Source of the DNA: a virus
DNA length: 55,385 nt
Virus record (IMG/VR): IMGVR_UViG_3300046804_004030
Span: 1 to 55,385 of that record
Strand: one strand, 5' to 3'
A program made the position numbers and the translations under genes. The notes beneath the pieces are model-generated. The model did no database searches and was not told the DNA's origin. It saw only the letters and a list, made by a program, of their open reading frames with translations. Positions within the stretch are counted from its first letter, which is position 1. The number at the start of each line of letters is the position of its first letter. Shown in pieces: positions 20,921 to 28,254 of this stretch.

Positions 20921-21526
20921 TTAGTCAGCAAGAGATCCCAATTGCTCAGCCATTGCCTCTGCGATACCCAGATAAGTTCTCGACCTATTCTTCTGACGAT
21001 CTTTTCCTGGTGCTTCCCAGTGAACCTTAGCTTTCTCGGATGAGTGCATACCGATCATCCGCTCAGATACGTTATTTGACGCACGCAGCAAGGGAAGCCC
21101 CTTTAGCCACAAGCATGTCCCTTTCCTTTCTGGATGGCCATGGTGGAAAGGTTGAATCTTTTGCGTATAAGCCGTCTGATTACTTAGCCGCTCTCTTGCG
21201 TAGCCGTGCATGATTGGATTCTCAATGCAGATCCTTGGACAGGGATGATCAAGGAATAAGTTAAAGAAGTTGACCGCATCAATCATCTTCTCCCATCGCC
21301 CACTTACTCTCTTGAGCCATTGCACACCGCTCTGGGCGAGGTAGGTACAAGGAGGAAAAGCGATAATCAGGTCCCAGTCTTGACTAAGTAAGTCACGAAC
21401 GTCGCCAACGTAGTGAGGCCCCGGCGACTCAGTTTCAAGAATGTCACACGAGATGGCATCATGACCGCGCTTAATAAACGCATCACGCACTCTGCCACTA
21501 AACTCGCAAGCAACTAAAACCTTCAT
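20921..21526 (-). CDS. Putative orphan DNA cytosine methyltransferase-like protein
   Basis: The 201-residue product starts with a SAM-binding motif (VLVACEFSGRVRDAF, residues 3-17), has PPCT at 58-61 in place of the usual PC(Q/N) catalytic Cys motif, and IENP at 101-104 in place of ENV. Small phage proteins with this N-terminus are often called cytosine methyltransferases. The C-terminus has GRKDRQKNRSRTYLGIAEAM-type residues, close to the end seen in the family. The length is short for a full 5-methylcytosine enzyme and no restriction partner is near. It could modify phage DNA against restriction. Confidence 0.7.
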   Translation of the reverse strand: MKVLVACEFSGRVRDAFIKRGHDAISCDILETESPGPHYVGDVRDLLSQDWDLIIAFPPCTYLAQSGVQWLKRVSGRWEKMIDAVNFFNLFLDHPCPRICIENPIMHGYARERLSNQTAYTQKIQPFHHGHPERKGTCLWLKGLPLLRASNNVSERMIGMHSSEKAKVHWEAPGKDRQKNRSRTYLGIAEAMAEQLGSLAD

Positions 21527-22038
21527 GAGTCTCCTGGTAGGGTTGGCAGCTTTCTACGCTTAGCCAGCGTAGCAACAATCTCTTCCATTGTCATCTTATT
21601 CATACAGTCCCACTCATTAGTTTGTATCACCTTCCACAAGCAAGGTGGCATACTTTTCTCAGAGAAGCTAAACTGGTAAAAGTCACCCAGTCCGTCAAGA
21701 CACAGAACAAACTGCTTGGCTCGCTGCTTCGCTTCGTACGCTAGATAGTGAAGCTCGATCCACTTGAGCAACTTAAGTTGCGTACCTTCGTAGCGATCGA
21801 CCTTGTGGTCAGGAACAGCGTTCTCCCAGCCTTCCTCTAGCTTGACTGGTTTGTCATTCAGCTTGGTGCCCTGCTTAGCTGCATACCACTCAAGTACGTC
21901 AACCATCTGTGAGTTATTAGACCACTCAAAGATGTCAGGAGCGATGAAAGCTACCTTGCGACCATTGGCGACAAGGTTGCAAGTATGTCCACCAGGGCAG
22001 CGACGGACACCGCGAACCTCAAGAATGATGTTCCTCAT
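21523..22038 (-). CDS. Hypothetical protein, 171 aa
   Basis: Starts MRNIILEVRGVRRCPGGHTC, with a Cys-x(5)-C pair, and reads VAFIAPDIFEWSNNSQMVDV, AYEAKQRAKQFVLCLDGLGD. It ends with a helical TMEEIVATLAKRRKLPTLPG. It overlaps the methyltransferase-like gene and could be its partner. No family is recognised. Confidence 0.65.
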   Translation of the reverse strand: MRNIILEVRGVRRCPGGHTCNLVANGRKVAFIAPDIFEWSNNSQMVDVLEWYAAKQGTKLNDKPVKLEEGWENAVPDHKVDRYEGTQLKLLKWIELHYLAYEAKQRAKQFVLCLDGLGDFYQFSFSEKSMPPCLWKVIQTNEWDCMNKMTMEEIVATLAKRRKLPTLPGDS

Positions 22039-22538
22039 TTAATAAGATCAGAATACTTAGGTAGTGATTCAAGCTTGATAGCTGGTGACTTAGCTTGACG
22101 CCAAGCGACGATTGGCGAGTGGTGCCATGTGCCAAGCCACACTGAAGCGAGCTTAGTTGCTGGCACCTCGTCAATGTAGTCATCATTGACACGTTCCCAC
22201 TTATAGAAAACGATGTCAACGACAGCGCCAATAGATGCTTGGCCAGCTAAGTCCCAGCATACAAAGTCAATAGCGTTCAACTTTCTGAACGAAAGATTCT
22301 TGTACCAGCTATCGGCAGTTACCGTAAGAGCCCGCTCACTAATGAACTTAGTGTGCTGAGCCTCTAAGCGTGGCGCAGAAAAGTAACTTTCATCAGAATG
22401 TGGGTCGTAGCCTGCTGGTAGTAAGCAAACCTTGGCAGCCCGGAAAGCCAAGCGTTCCTTGTTACCAAGAAAGCTCTTGACTTCCTGAAGCCGCTCAACA
22501 GTTTCCTTGCGCGTGAAGCGAAGTGAGTTACGCCGCAT
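22035..22538 (-). CDS. Hypothetical protein, 167 aa
   Basis: The first 40 residues are a basic helix pair (RKETVERLQEVKSFLGNKER). The rest has NAIDFVCWDLAGQASIGAVV and DYIDEVPATKLASVWLG. It overlaps its neighbours by 4-11 bases. Function unknown. Confidence 0.65.
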   Translation of the reverse strand: MRRNSLRFTRKETVERLQEVKSFLGNKERLAFRAAKVCLLPAGYDPHSDESYFSAPRLEAQHTKFISERALTVTADSWYKNLSFRKLNAIDFVCWDLAGQASIGAVVDIVFYKWERVNDDYIDEVPATKLASVWLGTWHHSPIVAWRQAKSPAIKLESLPKYSDLIK

Positions 22539-22776
22539 ACTCAGTTACACAGTCAGGGCGACCGAGCTTAGTGGCGAAGACGTGAGCAATGGACCTTCCA
22601 GCCGATGGACATAAGTCTTCGATCTTGCCTAATCTAAGATCGCTTGACCAGTGAGCTATCGGACCGAGAAAGCCACCGAGCCTCCATGTATCTAGGTGAG
22701 TTAGGCCATACCCGTAAGCCTGGTACTCCGCCCAAGTAACTAAGCGGCCTGCTTGACTCAGCTTGTAGAGTGGCAT
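22528..22776 (-). CDS. Hypothetical protein, 82 aa
   Basis: Starts MPLYKLSQAGRLVTWAEYQA and ends KLGRPDCVTEYAA. It contains YGYGLTHLDTWRLGGFLGPI. It overlaps the downstream gene by 11 bases. Function unknown. Confidence 0.6.
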   Translation of the reverse strand: MPLYKLSQAGRLVTWAEYQAYGYGLTHLDTWRLGGFLGPIAHWSSDLRLGKIEDLCPSAGRSIAHVFATKLGRPDCVTEYAA

Positions 22777-22778
22777 AA

Positions 22779-23210
22779 TCAGACTCGGATGTTGTCAAAG
22801 GTCAGGTAAATCTTGCCGTTGTCACCAACGTCAGCATGAATCTCACCATACTTTTTGGCAAGTTTGTCAAGGATGCTGCCTACTTCTTCTGGCCAGTCAG
22901 ACTCCTCCCAGAAGCCGCAGCCATGACCGTTAGCAGTCATGATGAAGTCACGCTCAGTCTGATAGTCACTATTAGCTGTGCCAGTGTAGAAGTCATCAAT
23001 AGATGACCAGTCATCACCGATCTTCTCAGTGATCTCCTTCTCAGCCTCCTCAACGAAAGACTGAAAGCGCCTGCTTAGCTCCTGTAGGGAGTCAGCATCA
23101 ATGTCCTCAGGTGTGTAGTTAGCGTCAAGTGGCTCACCACCTGACTCGTCCGCGTTGTCAGTTTCTGACCAGAGCAGTGTTTCTGCAAGTTGACGAAGTG
23201 ACGGGTTCAT
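22779..23210 (-). CDS. Hypothetical protein, 143 aa
   Basis: An acidic protein. It contains EDIDADSLQELSRRFQSFVE, then EKEITEKIGDDWSSIDDFYT, then a part reading GHGCGFWEESDWPEEVGSIL and KIYLTFDNIRV. The G-x-G-C-G-F-W and final Y-L-x-x-D patterns occur in a family of phage proteins of about this size with no known role. It overlaps the upstream start by four bases. Confidence 0.75.
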   Translation of the reverse strand: MNPSLRQLAETLLWSETDNADESGGEPLDANYTPEDIDADSLQELSRRFQSFVEEAEKEITEKIGDDWSSIDDFYTGTANSDYQTERDFIMTANGHGCGFWEESDWPEEVGSILDKLAKKYGEIHADVGDNGKIYLTFDNIRV

Positions 23211-23434
23211 TGCTCGTTGTTAATAGCTTGGGCCATGTAAACAGTACGGCCAGCTACCGTACACATACCGCAGTCAGTCAGATGAATCAGTCCGCGACGT
23301 TCAAGTGACTTAGCGATCTTGATGCTTAGCCGGTCGGCTGGAACATAGAAGCGAGCGTCAGGATAGGGAGCACGCTGTATGAAGTTAAGCATCTGCCGCT
23401 GCAGATAACCAAGTCCAGCAGTTGGGTTAGTCAT
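23207..23434 (-). CDS. Small winged-helix-like protein, 75 aa
   Basis: The product follows a winged-helix order: GYLQRQMLNFIQRAPYPDAR, then SIKIAKSLERRGLIHLTDCG and TVAGRTVYMA. The SLERRGLI helix and following strand pair resemble the recognition helix and wing. It may regulate phage genes. It overlaps both neighbours by four bases. Confidence 0.65.
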   Translation of the reverse strand: MTNPTAGLGYLQRQMLNFIQRAPYPDARFYVPADRLSIKIAKSLERRGLIHLTDCGMCTVAGRTVYMAQAINNEQ

Positions 23435-23802
23435 GCAGCCGCCTCGTTAGCTTGCGACTTCTGCCACGAAGCAATCTCTTGGATGCGATCGTGAATCTCG
23501 TTGATGATGTCGTTAGCAAGCTCCTTGCAGTTAGTGCGCTTCATCACCGAACAAGTGAACCATTCGGGATGACCATAGGCACCACCAGTGAAACTGTTGT
23601 CACCAGTCTGGTAGTTCCAGCTAATTGACGCAGCCTCAAAGTCAAAGGTGCAGCCGATAGTTACCTCGATACCAGGAATGTCACCATCACCCGTCTCAAT
23701 CAGCGTGTCAGTGCCGATGTCTTGCTTGAGCCCGCGAAACAGTGAGTAGAGATCCTTGCGAAGCTGAGGAACATCGCCAAGGATAGTCAGATTGCCTTTC
23801 AT
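23431..23802 (-). CDS. Hypothetical protein, 123 aa
   Basis: I chose ATG 23802 (MKGNLTILGDVPQLRKDLYS). The product is soluble, with a GDIPGIEVTIGCTFDFEAAS beta stretch, NYQTGDNSFTGGAYGHPEW, which resembles a metal- or ligand-binding loop, and a helical C-terminus (ELANDIINEIHDRIQEIAS). I recognise it as a type of conserved phage protein but know no function. Confidence 0.7.
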   Translation of the reverse strand: MKGNLTILGDVPQLRKDLYSLFRGLKQDIGTDTLIETGDGDIPGIEVTIGCTFDFEAASISWNYQTGDNSFTGGAYGHPEWFTCSVMKRTNCKELANDIINEIHDRIQEIASWQKSQANEAAA

Positions 23803-23821
23803 GGTTGGTTGCGGTAGTAGA

Positions 23822-24172
23822 TCAGGCAGCGTAGTTACCAAGCTCGAACTCCTGAAGCTCGCCGTGCGCGATAGCAACGCAGGCTCCAGTGATTAGCTTG
23901 CTGCGATTGTTAATCAGCCACTGAGTCTTGAAGGTATCGCGCTCAGGAAACGCTTTCCAGAACCAGTGCGTAGCAAACTCAACGCAAGCGGCTGACGCAA
24001 GCGGAAGGTAGCTGTTGACTGAATGAGCAACAGGCGTAGTTACCTTGTAAATAGACTCAAGCTCACGCCTCAGCGCGTTCCACTGGTTGCCATCGCAGTT
24101 CTCAAGGTAGATAATCAGTGAGTTAAGACAGTCAGCATAAAGCTGCTTGTCGTAGTTAGCGAACGCAGTCAT
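23822..24172 (-). CDS. Hypothetical protein, first gene of transcript, 116 aa
   Basis: I chose ATG 24172, 46 bases after the predicted start of transcription; the longer frame would include the promoter. Product: MTAFANYDKQLYADCLNSLI and a helical body with NQWNALRRELESIYK, AACVEFATHWFWKAFPERDT and SKLITGACVAIAHGELQEFE. Function unknown. Confidence 0.65.
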   Translation of the reverse strand: MTAFANYDKQLYADCLNSLIIYLENCDGNQWNALRRELESIYKVTTPVAHSVNSYLPLASAACVEFATHWFWKAFPERDTFKTQWLINNRSKLITGACVAIAHGELQEFELGNYAA

Positions 24173-24224
24173 GAAGTTAGCGTTTCGTTGGACAGCAGCG
24201 CAAGGCTTCGCCCGCGCATGACTC

Positions 24225-24233
24225 ATTATATCA
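24225..24233 (-). promoter_or_regulatory. Extended -10 promoter
   Basis: TGA-TATAAT on the minus strand (24233-24225) is a consensus extended -10 element. No -35 box is visible. Transcription would start near 24218 and serve the genes from 24172 leftwards. Confidence 0.6.
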
Positions 24234-24306
24234 TGTAAGAATCCTGCGCGGTGGATAGTATGAAAAATAGTGTCACACGATCTGCTGCTTAGCAGTCGCA
24301 TGAGTC

Positions 24307-24549
24307 TCATAGCTGAAAGCCGATGCTCTCAATAGGACCGCCGCAGTGGTCGCAGCGAAGTACGCAGCCAGTGCGATTAACTTGGTCAGTCAGCACACGC
24401 CAGTTCTTACTCAGTGCAAAGTTGCTACGCTCCTTGCCACAGCAGTCAGCGCAAATCTTTCTGCGGTCAGCCGTGTAGACGTATCTAAACCTTTGCTTGG
24501 TTACGAAAATGAGATCGGTTAATCTCAGGGTTTGGGATGCAGTCGTCAT
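24307..24549 (-). CDS. Small zinc-finger protein, 80 aa
   Basis: The first half is basic (TKQRFRYVYTADRRKICADC). It has two Cys pairs, CADCC and CDHCGG, spaced as a zinc ribbon. The middle reads LTDQVNRTGCVLR. It may bind nucleic acid. It overlaps the upstream gene by 65 bases and is the last gene of the 24.5-45 kb block before the promoter at 24225. Confidence 0.65.
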   Translation of the reverse strand: MTTASQTLRLTDLIFVTKQRFRYVYTADRRKICADCCGKERSNFALSKNWRVLTDQVNRTGCVLRCDHCGGPIESIGFQL

Positions 24550-24727
24550 CAATACTGTCCTTGATTCGTTTGTAAAGCTTTCTCATTCGTTTCTGACATT
24601 CCTGCCAGGCTTCTTGCTTAGGTGGCTTGTCACCATCCCATAGCATTCCTACATAGTGAGGACCAGCGCGGTAAAGAAACTTGATGCACACAAGAAGCAA
24701 GCGCTTTTCAAAGTTGGAGAACTCCAT
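24485..24727 (-). CDS. Hypothetical basic protein, 80 aa
   Basis: The product starts MEFSNFEKRLLLVCIKFLYR, followed by a basic helix with RMRKLYKRIKDSIDDD. Two ATGs (24727 and 24733) are possible starts. The final 22 residues are encoded in the overlap with the zinc-finger gene, so the true end of coding selection is unclear. Function unknown. Confidence 0.6.
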   Translation of the reverse strand: MEFSNFEKRLLLVCIKFLYRAGPHYVGMLWDGDKPPKQEAWQECQKRMRKLYKRIKDSIDDDCIPNPEINRSHFRNQAKV

Positions 24728-25418
24728 TGTCATCAGGCAGGTGTTCAGTCAAGATGGATTCAATCTGTTTCCAGTCAACAGCTTTCTCAATATTTGCCTT
24801 CGCTTCCTTTCTGATGTCCGCCAGCTCAGGCTCATCGAACTCCCTACTTAGGATGCTGCACAGCTCAGCCATGAACATCTCATTGCGCATTGAATCAATG
24901 CGATCCTTCACGGTTATCGCCTTCTTCTTATCCGGCGACCGTGAGTATTCTTGGATAGTGAACACCTTATGAATGGCGCTATCAACGTCAAGCAATGCGT
25001 TGATTTGCGCATCGTTGAGGCCAACTTGCTTCGCTTGAATGGCGATTTTTGCCCTGGCAACGTTGTTAAGTGAAACGCGCCAAGTTACCTCTCGTTTAAT
25101 CAGCTTGTAGAACGAGTTGTAGACGGCAATCTTTTTAGCAAGCTGCTTTAGCCTCCACTCAACACGCTCTCGCGACTCACCTTCATGGAGTCCAGTTTGC
25201 TGAAGCTCGTCATTCAGCGTTTCGACTGCTTTGAACATTGACTGACGTGCGCAGTAAACCTCATGATACAAAGCACGCAGCTCGTCAACATGAATGGTTG
25301 CCAGCTCACTAACCAAGACAGTTCGACCAAGAGCCTCGCTGTTTACCTTGAAGATGTGTGAGTAGTTTTTATCAGGATTCTCAGCCTGTTCTCTCATCGC
25401 TGCGGTAAGCGTTGTCAT
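24708..25418 (-). CDS. Hypothetical helical protein, 236 aa
   Basis: Almost entirely helical by composition, with coiled-coil stretches (KAVETLNDELQQTGLHEGES; ERVEWRLKQLAKKIAVYNSF). It contains AKIAIQAKQVGLNDAQINAL, close in style to a helix-turn-helix but not diagnostic. The DNA holds two GAATGGC words. It overlaps the dNMP kinase gene by four bases, so the two are co-expressed. Function unknown. Confidence 0.7.
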   Translation of the reverse strand: MTTLTAAMREQAENPDKNYSHIFKVNSEALGRTVLVSELATIHVDELRALYHEVYCARQSMFKAVETLNDELQQTGLHEGESRERVEWRLKQLAKKIAVYNSFYKLIKREVTWRVSLNNVARAKIAIQAKQVGLNDAQINALLDVDSAIHKVFTIQEYSRSPDKKKAITVKDRIDSMRNEMFMAELCSILSREFDEPELADIRKEAKANIEKAVDWKQIESILTEHLPDDNGVLQL

Positions 25419-25987
25419 GCAATTAGTTCAGATACGGATTTGTAGAGCTCGTCAAGCGTTCCTTTGTTGTCAATCTGGTGATTCCAGCCAGCAAAAGAAG
25501 CAAGGTCAATGTCAGACTGGTGAATGTCCTGCAGGCCAACTCTCCTTTCTTGCCGAACAACCTTGACAAGAAGGAAGCCCTTGCGCATCAGAAGTGCAGC
25601 TTCGTTGCGGAAGCGCATGTCATCAACGCAGATAGGCGCACGCGATGAATGACGATCAAACTTCTGCTCAAAAGCGTCAAGCCAGGTTGACTCTTTGATA
25701 AGCTTGCGCCCCCATTCTGTACCAAGCGTGCGAGCAAGGTGGCGATAGCTTTTGCCAACGCCAGGAATTGGCTGTTCCTTGGCTTGCCTGCAGTAATAGT
25801 CAATCTCTTCCATGGAAAGTCCATGGTGCATCAGGAAAGTCTCAATCATCTCCAGCAATGGAGACGCAAAGCTAAGTATCTCGTAGCCATAGTTAGCCGC
25901 AAGATAAGTTGCAATAGTGGACTTACCTTGCTGAGGTGTTGGACTCCAAAGTGCAATGTGCTTGAATGGCTTTTTTGCTTTAGTCAT
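25415..25987 (-). CDS. Deoxynucleoside monophosphate kinase
   Basis: I chose ATG 25987, the first codon of MTKAKKPFKHIALWSPTPQQ. The 190-residue product has a Walker A-like loop (SPTPQQGKST, residues 15-24), RTLGTEWGRKL at 86-96 and VDDMRFRNEA at 121-130, in the order of the T4 gp1-type dNMP kinase family. The enzyme phosphorylates dNMPs to dNDPs with ATP for phage DNA synthesis, probably using nucleotides from host DNA breakdown. The first Gly of the classic loop is replaced by Pro/Thr, a common variation in this family. Confidence 0.9.
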   Translation of the reverse strand: MTKAKKPFKHIALWSPTPQQGKSTIATYLAANYGYEILSFASPLLEMIETFLMHHGLSMEEIDYYCRQAKEQPIPGVGKSYRHLARTLGTEWGRKLIKESTWLDAFEQKFDRHSSRAPICVDDMRFRNEAALLMRKGFLLVKVVRQERRVGLQDIHQSDIDLASFAGWNHQIDNKGTLDELYKSVSELIA

Positions 25988-26003
25988 GTCTTGAATGGCG
26001 TTT

Positions 26004-26360
26004 TCAGGAAAGTAGTTTCTCAAAAAGCTTGACAAGCACAACAGCCGGCCATACAGCTCCCATCAATAGTTTCTGATAAACAGGAACAGAGCTTGGAATA
26101 GCCCAAGTAAAACAAGCAGCACCAAAAGCAAGAAAGCAGCCCAGTGGGTCGAGCCTGTATTTGAATGGCATTTCCGTTAAAAAAGCGCCTTGAATGGGGT
26201 TTTCTGTCAGAGCTTCCTTGATCCTTTGCCTAATGTCCTGCCAAGCGTCAAAGGCGGCATTGTCTCTGTCGTAAAAACTTAAATGAGAGAAGTTGTACTT
26301 ACCTTGGCCTTCATTGTATGCAAGGACTTCTGCGCAAAGTTCGCGAAACATGCTGCTCAT
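26004..26360 (-). CDS. Membrane protein with FRELCAEVL N-terminus, 118 aa
   Basis: The N-terminal segment MFRELCAEVLAYNEGQG resembles the start of the protein at 6720. The C-terminal half holds two membrane segments (LGCFLAFGAACFTWAI; LLMGAVWPAVVLVKLF). Two GAATGGC-like words lie in its DNA. It may be a membrane-acting accessory protein. Function unknown. Confidence 0.65.
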   Translation of the reverse strand: MSSMFRELCAEVLAYNEGQGKYNFSHLSFYDRDNAAFDAWQDIRQRIKEALTENPIQGAFLTEMPFKYRLDPLGCFLAFGAACFTWAIPSSVPVYQKLLMGAVWPAVVLVKLFEKLLS

Positions 26361-26361
26361 C

Positions 26362-26895
26362 TTATTGATCTCCGGTTGCGTGATAGCCCTGTGGAGTCAG
26401 CGCAGCAAACTCTTCATCGCTGAGGCGATTGCTATCAGCAATCTCCAGTGAAGGAAGATGGCCTGGATAGCTCAGCAGCGGCTCCACGTACTCGGGATCC
26501 AGCGTCGTGAAGGGGCTGGAATAGCCTCCCAGCAGGTCAACGGACTCAAGCTCCCGGTAGTAGCGCAACCGGGCTTCCCGCGCCTTCTGGGCCAGGGGGA
26601 GAGCGTTTTGCTGCCGCTCCAGCAGTGACTCAGGCAGGCCTTGATCCCGAATGTAAATCCTGAGGCCCATGAGCATCCAGTGGCGATCTGCAATACCCCG
26701 TTTCACAAGTTCATAAAACATGCGGGAAGTTGTCGGGAAGCCATCGTCCGGGAAAGCGGCTACAGAAACAAGTTCACCCGCTTTCGGCAAAAACTCTTCC
26801 TCAACCTGTTTGTCAAGGATCAATGCTTGAGCGCCATACAAGTGAGCCCTTGCGGTAGTGCAGTTACGGATCTGAACAGAAAGCTTGTAGTCCAT
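26362..26895 (-). CDS. Hypothetical protein with TARAHLxGAxAL N-terminus, 177 aa
   Basis: The N-terminus (IRNCTTARAHLYGAQALILD) matches that of the protein at 30943 (CRSITARAHLAGAEAAELG), revealing a shared helical module. The rest differs and ends SLEIADSNRLSDEEFAALTP. Modular N-termini with different tails are a theme of this genome. Function unknown. Confidence 0.65.
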   Translation of the reverse strand: MDYKLSVQIRNCTTARAHLYGAQALILDKQVEEEFLPKAGELVSVAAFPDDGFPTTSRMFYELVKRGIADRHWMLMGLRIYIRDQGLPESLLERQQNALPLAQKAREARLRYYRELESVDLLGGYSSPFTTLDPEYVEPLLSYPGHLPSLEIADSNRLSDEEFAALTPQGYHATGDQ

Positions 26896-26898
26896 TGA

Positions 26899-27207
26899 TT
26901 AGTGAGTGGTGTTTGCAGTTGCTCGGCGGATCATTAGAACAGATCCTCCGCCAGATTCAATTGATTCAGCAATCCCGATCTTTGCCAGCCATTGCATAGC
27001 AATTAGCAGATCATGCTCTTGCTCCCATTCAACGCCGGCAAGCTTAATGGCAAAGCCAAAGCTAAGAAGTGCCTCGGTTGGACGCTTCCATTGCAGCGGA
27101 AGTGCAAGGCTTAATTTCGCCTTGTTGGCATTAAGCCATTCATCTGAACCAAGCGTTGGCTTGAGTCTTGCCGCTGAGGCGAGAATCTTGCCCCTGTTGT
27201 CTGACAT
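26899..27207 (-). CDS. Hypothetical protein, 102 aa
   Basis: Product: NRGKILASAARLKPTLGSDE, then LSLALPLQWKRPTEALLSFG and a C-terminal EHDLLIAMQWLAKIGIAESI-type helix with a VLMIRRA strand. The winged-helix-like order is weak. It overlaps the upstream gene by 97 bases, more than usual, so its start or the end of that gene may be further inward. Confidence 0.55.
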   Translation of the reverse strand: MSDNRGKILASAARLKPTLGSDEWLNANKAKLSLALPLQWKRPTEALLSFGFAIKLAGVEWEQEHDLLIAMQWLAKIGIAESIESGGGSVLMIRRATANTTH

Positions 27208-27839
27208 AATTTATTAAACTGGGTTGGGTCAATACGGCGCCAGTGATAGCCAGCGCATGTACCGTTGATCCGCATGGCAGAATGAATGCCCTGTGGCGTG
27301 ACATAAAGCGCCTTGGCCGCAGCCCTGACGCTTGGGAAGATTCTACCAGATTCAATCGCCTGTACTGCCGTCCCAGAGCCCTTTCGCCTCGGGAAACGCG
27401 CTGCAATGGAATCCGCCAGGTCGGCATCCTCCAGTAACAGGAACAATCTGTCACGTTCGATGCCGCCGAACAGCTCTGGCTGCTCTTTGGCCAACTTAAC
27501 AAGATCGGAACGCCTAAAAAACCTTGGGTCGCAATGCTTTCCAGAATGGATAGTTGGAACGTAGCTACGTTCAGCCCATCTCTGGGGAATGTCGATTGCA
27601 ACGTCGAGTATTTCGGCGATCTTTCCTGAAGTAAGAAAGCATCCTTCAGCTTGCCTGGAGATTTTGTTTCTTGAACAAGCATTGAGCACGGCGGACTTTG
27701 TTCTTACCGGAAAACCAGCTCTCTTGGCCCAGCGATTGTAAGTTTCAATCACCTTTGGCGTGTAAGTAGAGCCTGCGATTGCCTCAAGTGAGGCGAGTTC
27801 TTCTGGCGTCCAAGGAATTCCGTTCAAGGCACCATCCAA
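27111..27839 (-). CDS. HTH protein with NUMOD1-like C-terminus, 242 aa
   Basis: The first 60 residues resemble a SANT/Myb-like or HNH-associated HTH (WTPEELASLEAIAG, YNRWAKRAGFPVRTKSAVL). The middle reads FLTSGKIAEILDVAIDIPQR, another HTH. Near residues 168-205, FPSVRAAAKALYVTPQGIHS and YHWRRID match the NUMOD1 DNA-binding motif of homing endonucleases. No nuclease residues are present. It could be a regulator or the DNA-binding part of a lost endonuclease. Confidence 0.65.
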   Translation of the reverse strand: MDGALNGIPWTPEELASLEAIAGSTYTPKVIETYNRWAKRAGFPVRTKSAVLNACSRNKISRQAEGCFLTSGKIAEILDVAIDIPQRWAERSYVPTIHSGKHCDPRFFRRSDLVKLAKEQPELFGGIERDRLFLLLEDADLADSIAARFPRRKGSGTAVQAIESGRIFPSVRAAAKALYVTPQGIHSAMRINGTCAGYHWRRIDPTQFNKLCQTTGARFSPQRQDSSQRLVQMNGLMPTRRN

Positions 27840-28096
27840 GCTTGACGAGAAATACCAGGGTGAATAAGCTCACGCCTATCAGCAAGTCGCCTCATGGCAC
27901 GACTAAGGCGATGGCGCCAGATTTGTCTTCCTGCTGCGTTGATAGGTTTAAGATCAGCCGGAGAAAGCTGAACTCCACCTTCTTCAACCCAAGAAAACAC
28001 ATCTTTTGACCTAAAAATCTCACCGCTTGGGTGGTTTTTGATCCAATGCTCACGAATTAAAGCGCTCCAAGCACTAACATCCAGCGCATCGCTCAA
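27824..28096 (-). CDS. Small wHTH-like protein with TTG start, 90 aa
   Basis: The frame is open to 28219, but TTG 28096 has AGGAGG nine bases upstream and lies immediately after the stop of a newly found 53-aa gene. The product reads MSDALDVSAWSALIREHWIK when started there, then GEIFRSKDVFSWVEEGGVQL and SRAMRRLADRRELIHPGI, which looks like a winged helix. It ends overlapping the next start. Confidence 0.65.
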   Translation of the reverse strand: MSDALDVSAWSALIREHWIKNHPSGEIFRSKDVFSWVEEGGVQLSPADLKPINAAGRQIWRHRLSRAMRRLADRRELIHPGISRQAWMVP

Positions 28097-28254
28097 CGTT
28101 CTTGCTCCTCCTGTTGTTTTTCGTGGCCAATCTCTTGAAGCAGGTAAAGCCCAAAACCAACATGGCTGGCAATAGCGTGCTTTCCAGGGGGCGAATTTGG
28201 AAAACTCTGCTTCCACCAATCGCGAAACTTTGATTCAAGTTGAGATTCGTTCAT
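28093..28254 (-). CDS. Hypothetical protein, 53 aa
   Basis: Read by hand. ATG 28254 overlaps the stop of the upstream gene (ATGA), and the stop overlaps the TTG start of the next. Product: MNESQLESKFRDWWKQSFPN, then HAIASHVGFGLYLLQEIGHE and a charged end. It is a small helical protein of the kind that precedes regulators. The perfect fit between neighbours supports it. Confidence 0.75.
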   Translation of the reverse strand: MNESQLESKFRDWWKQSFPNSPPGKHAIASHVGFGLYLLQEIGHEKQQEEQER

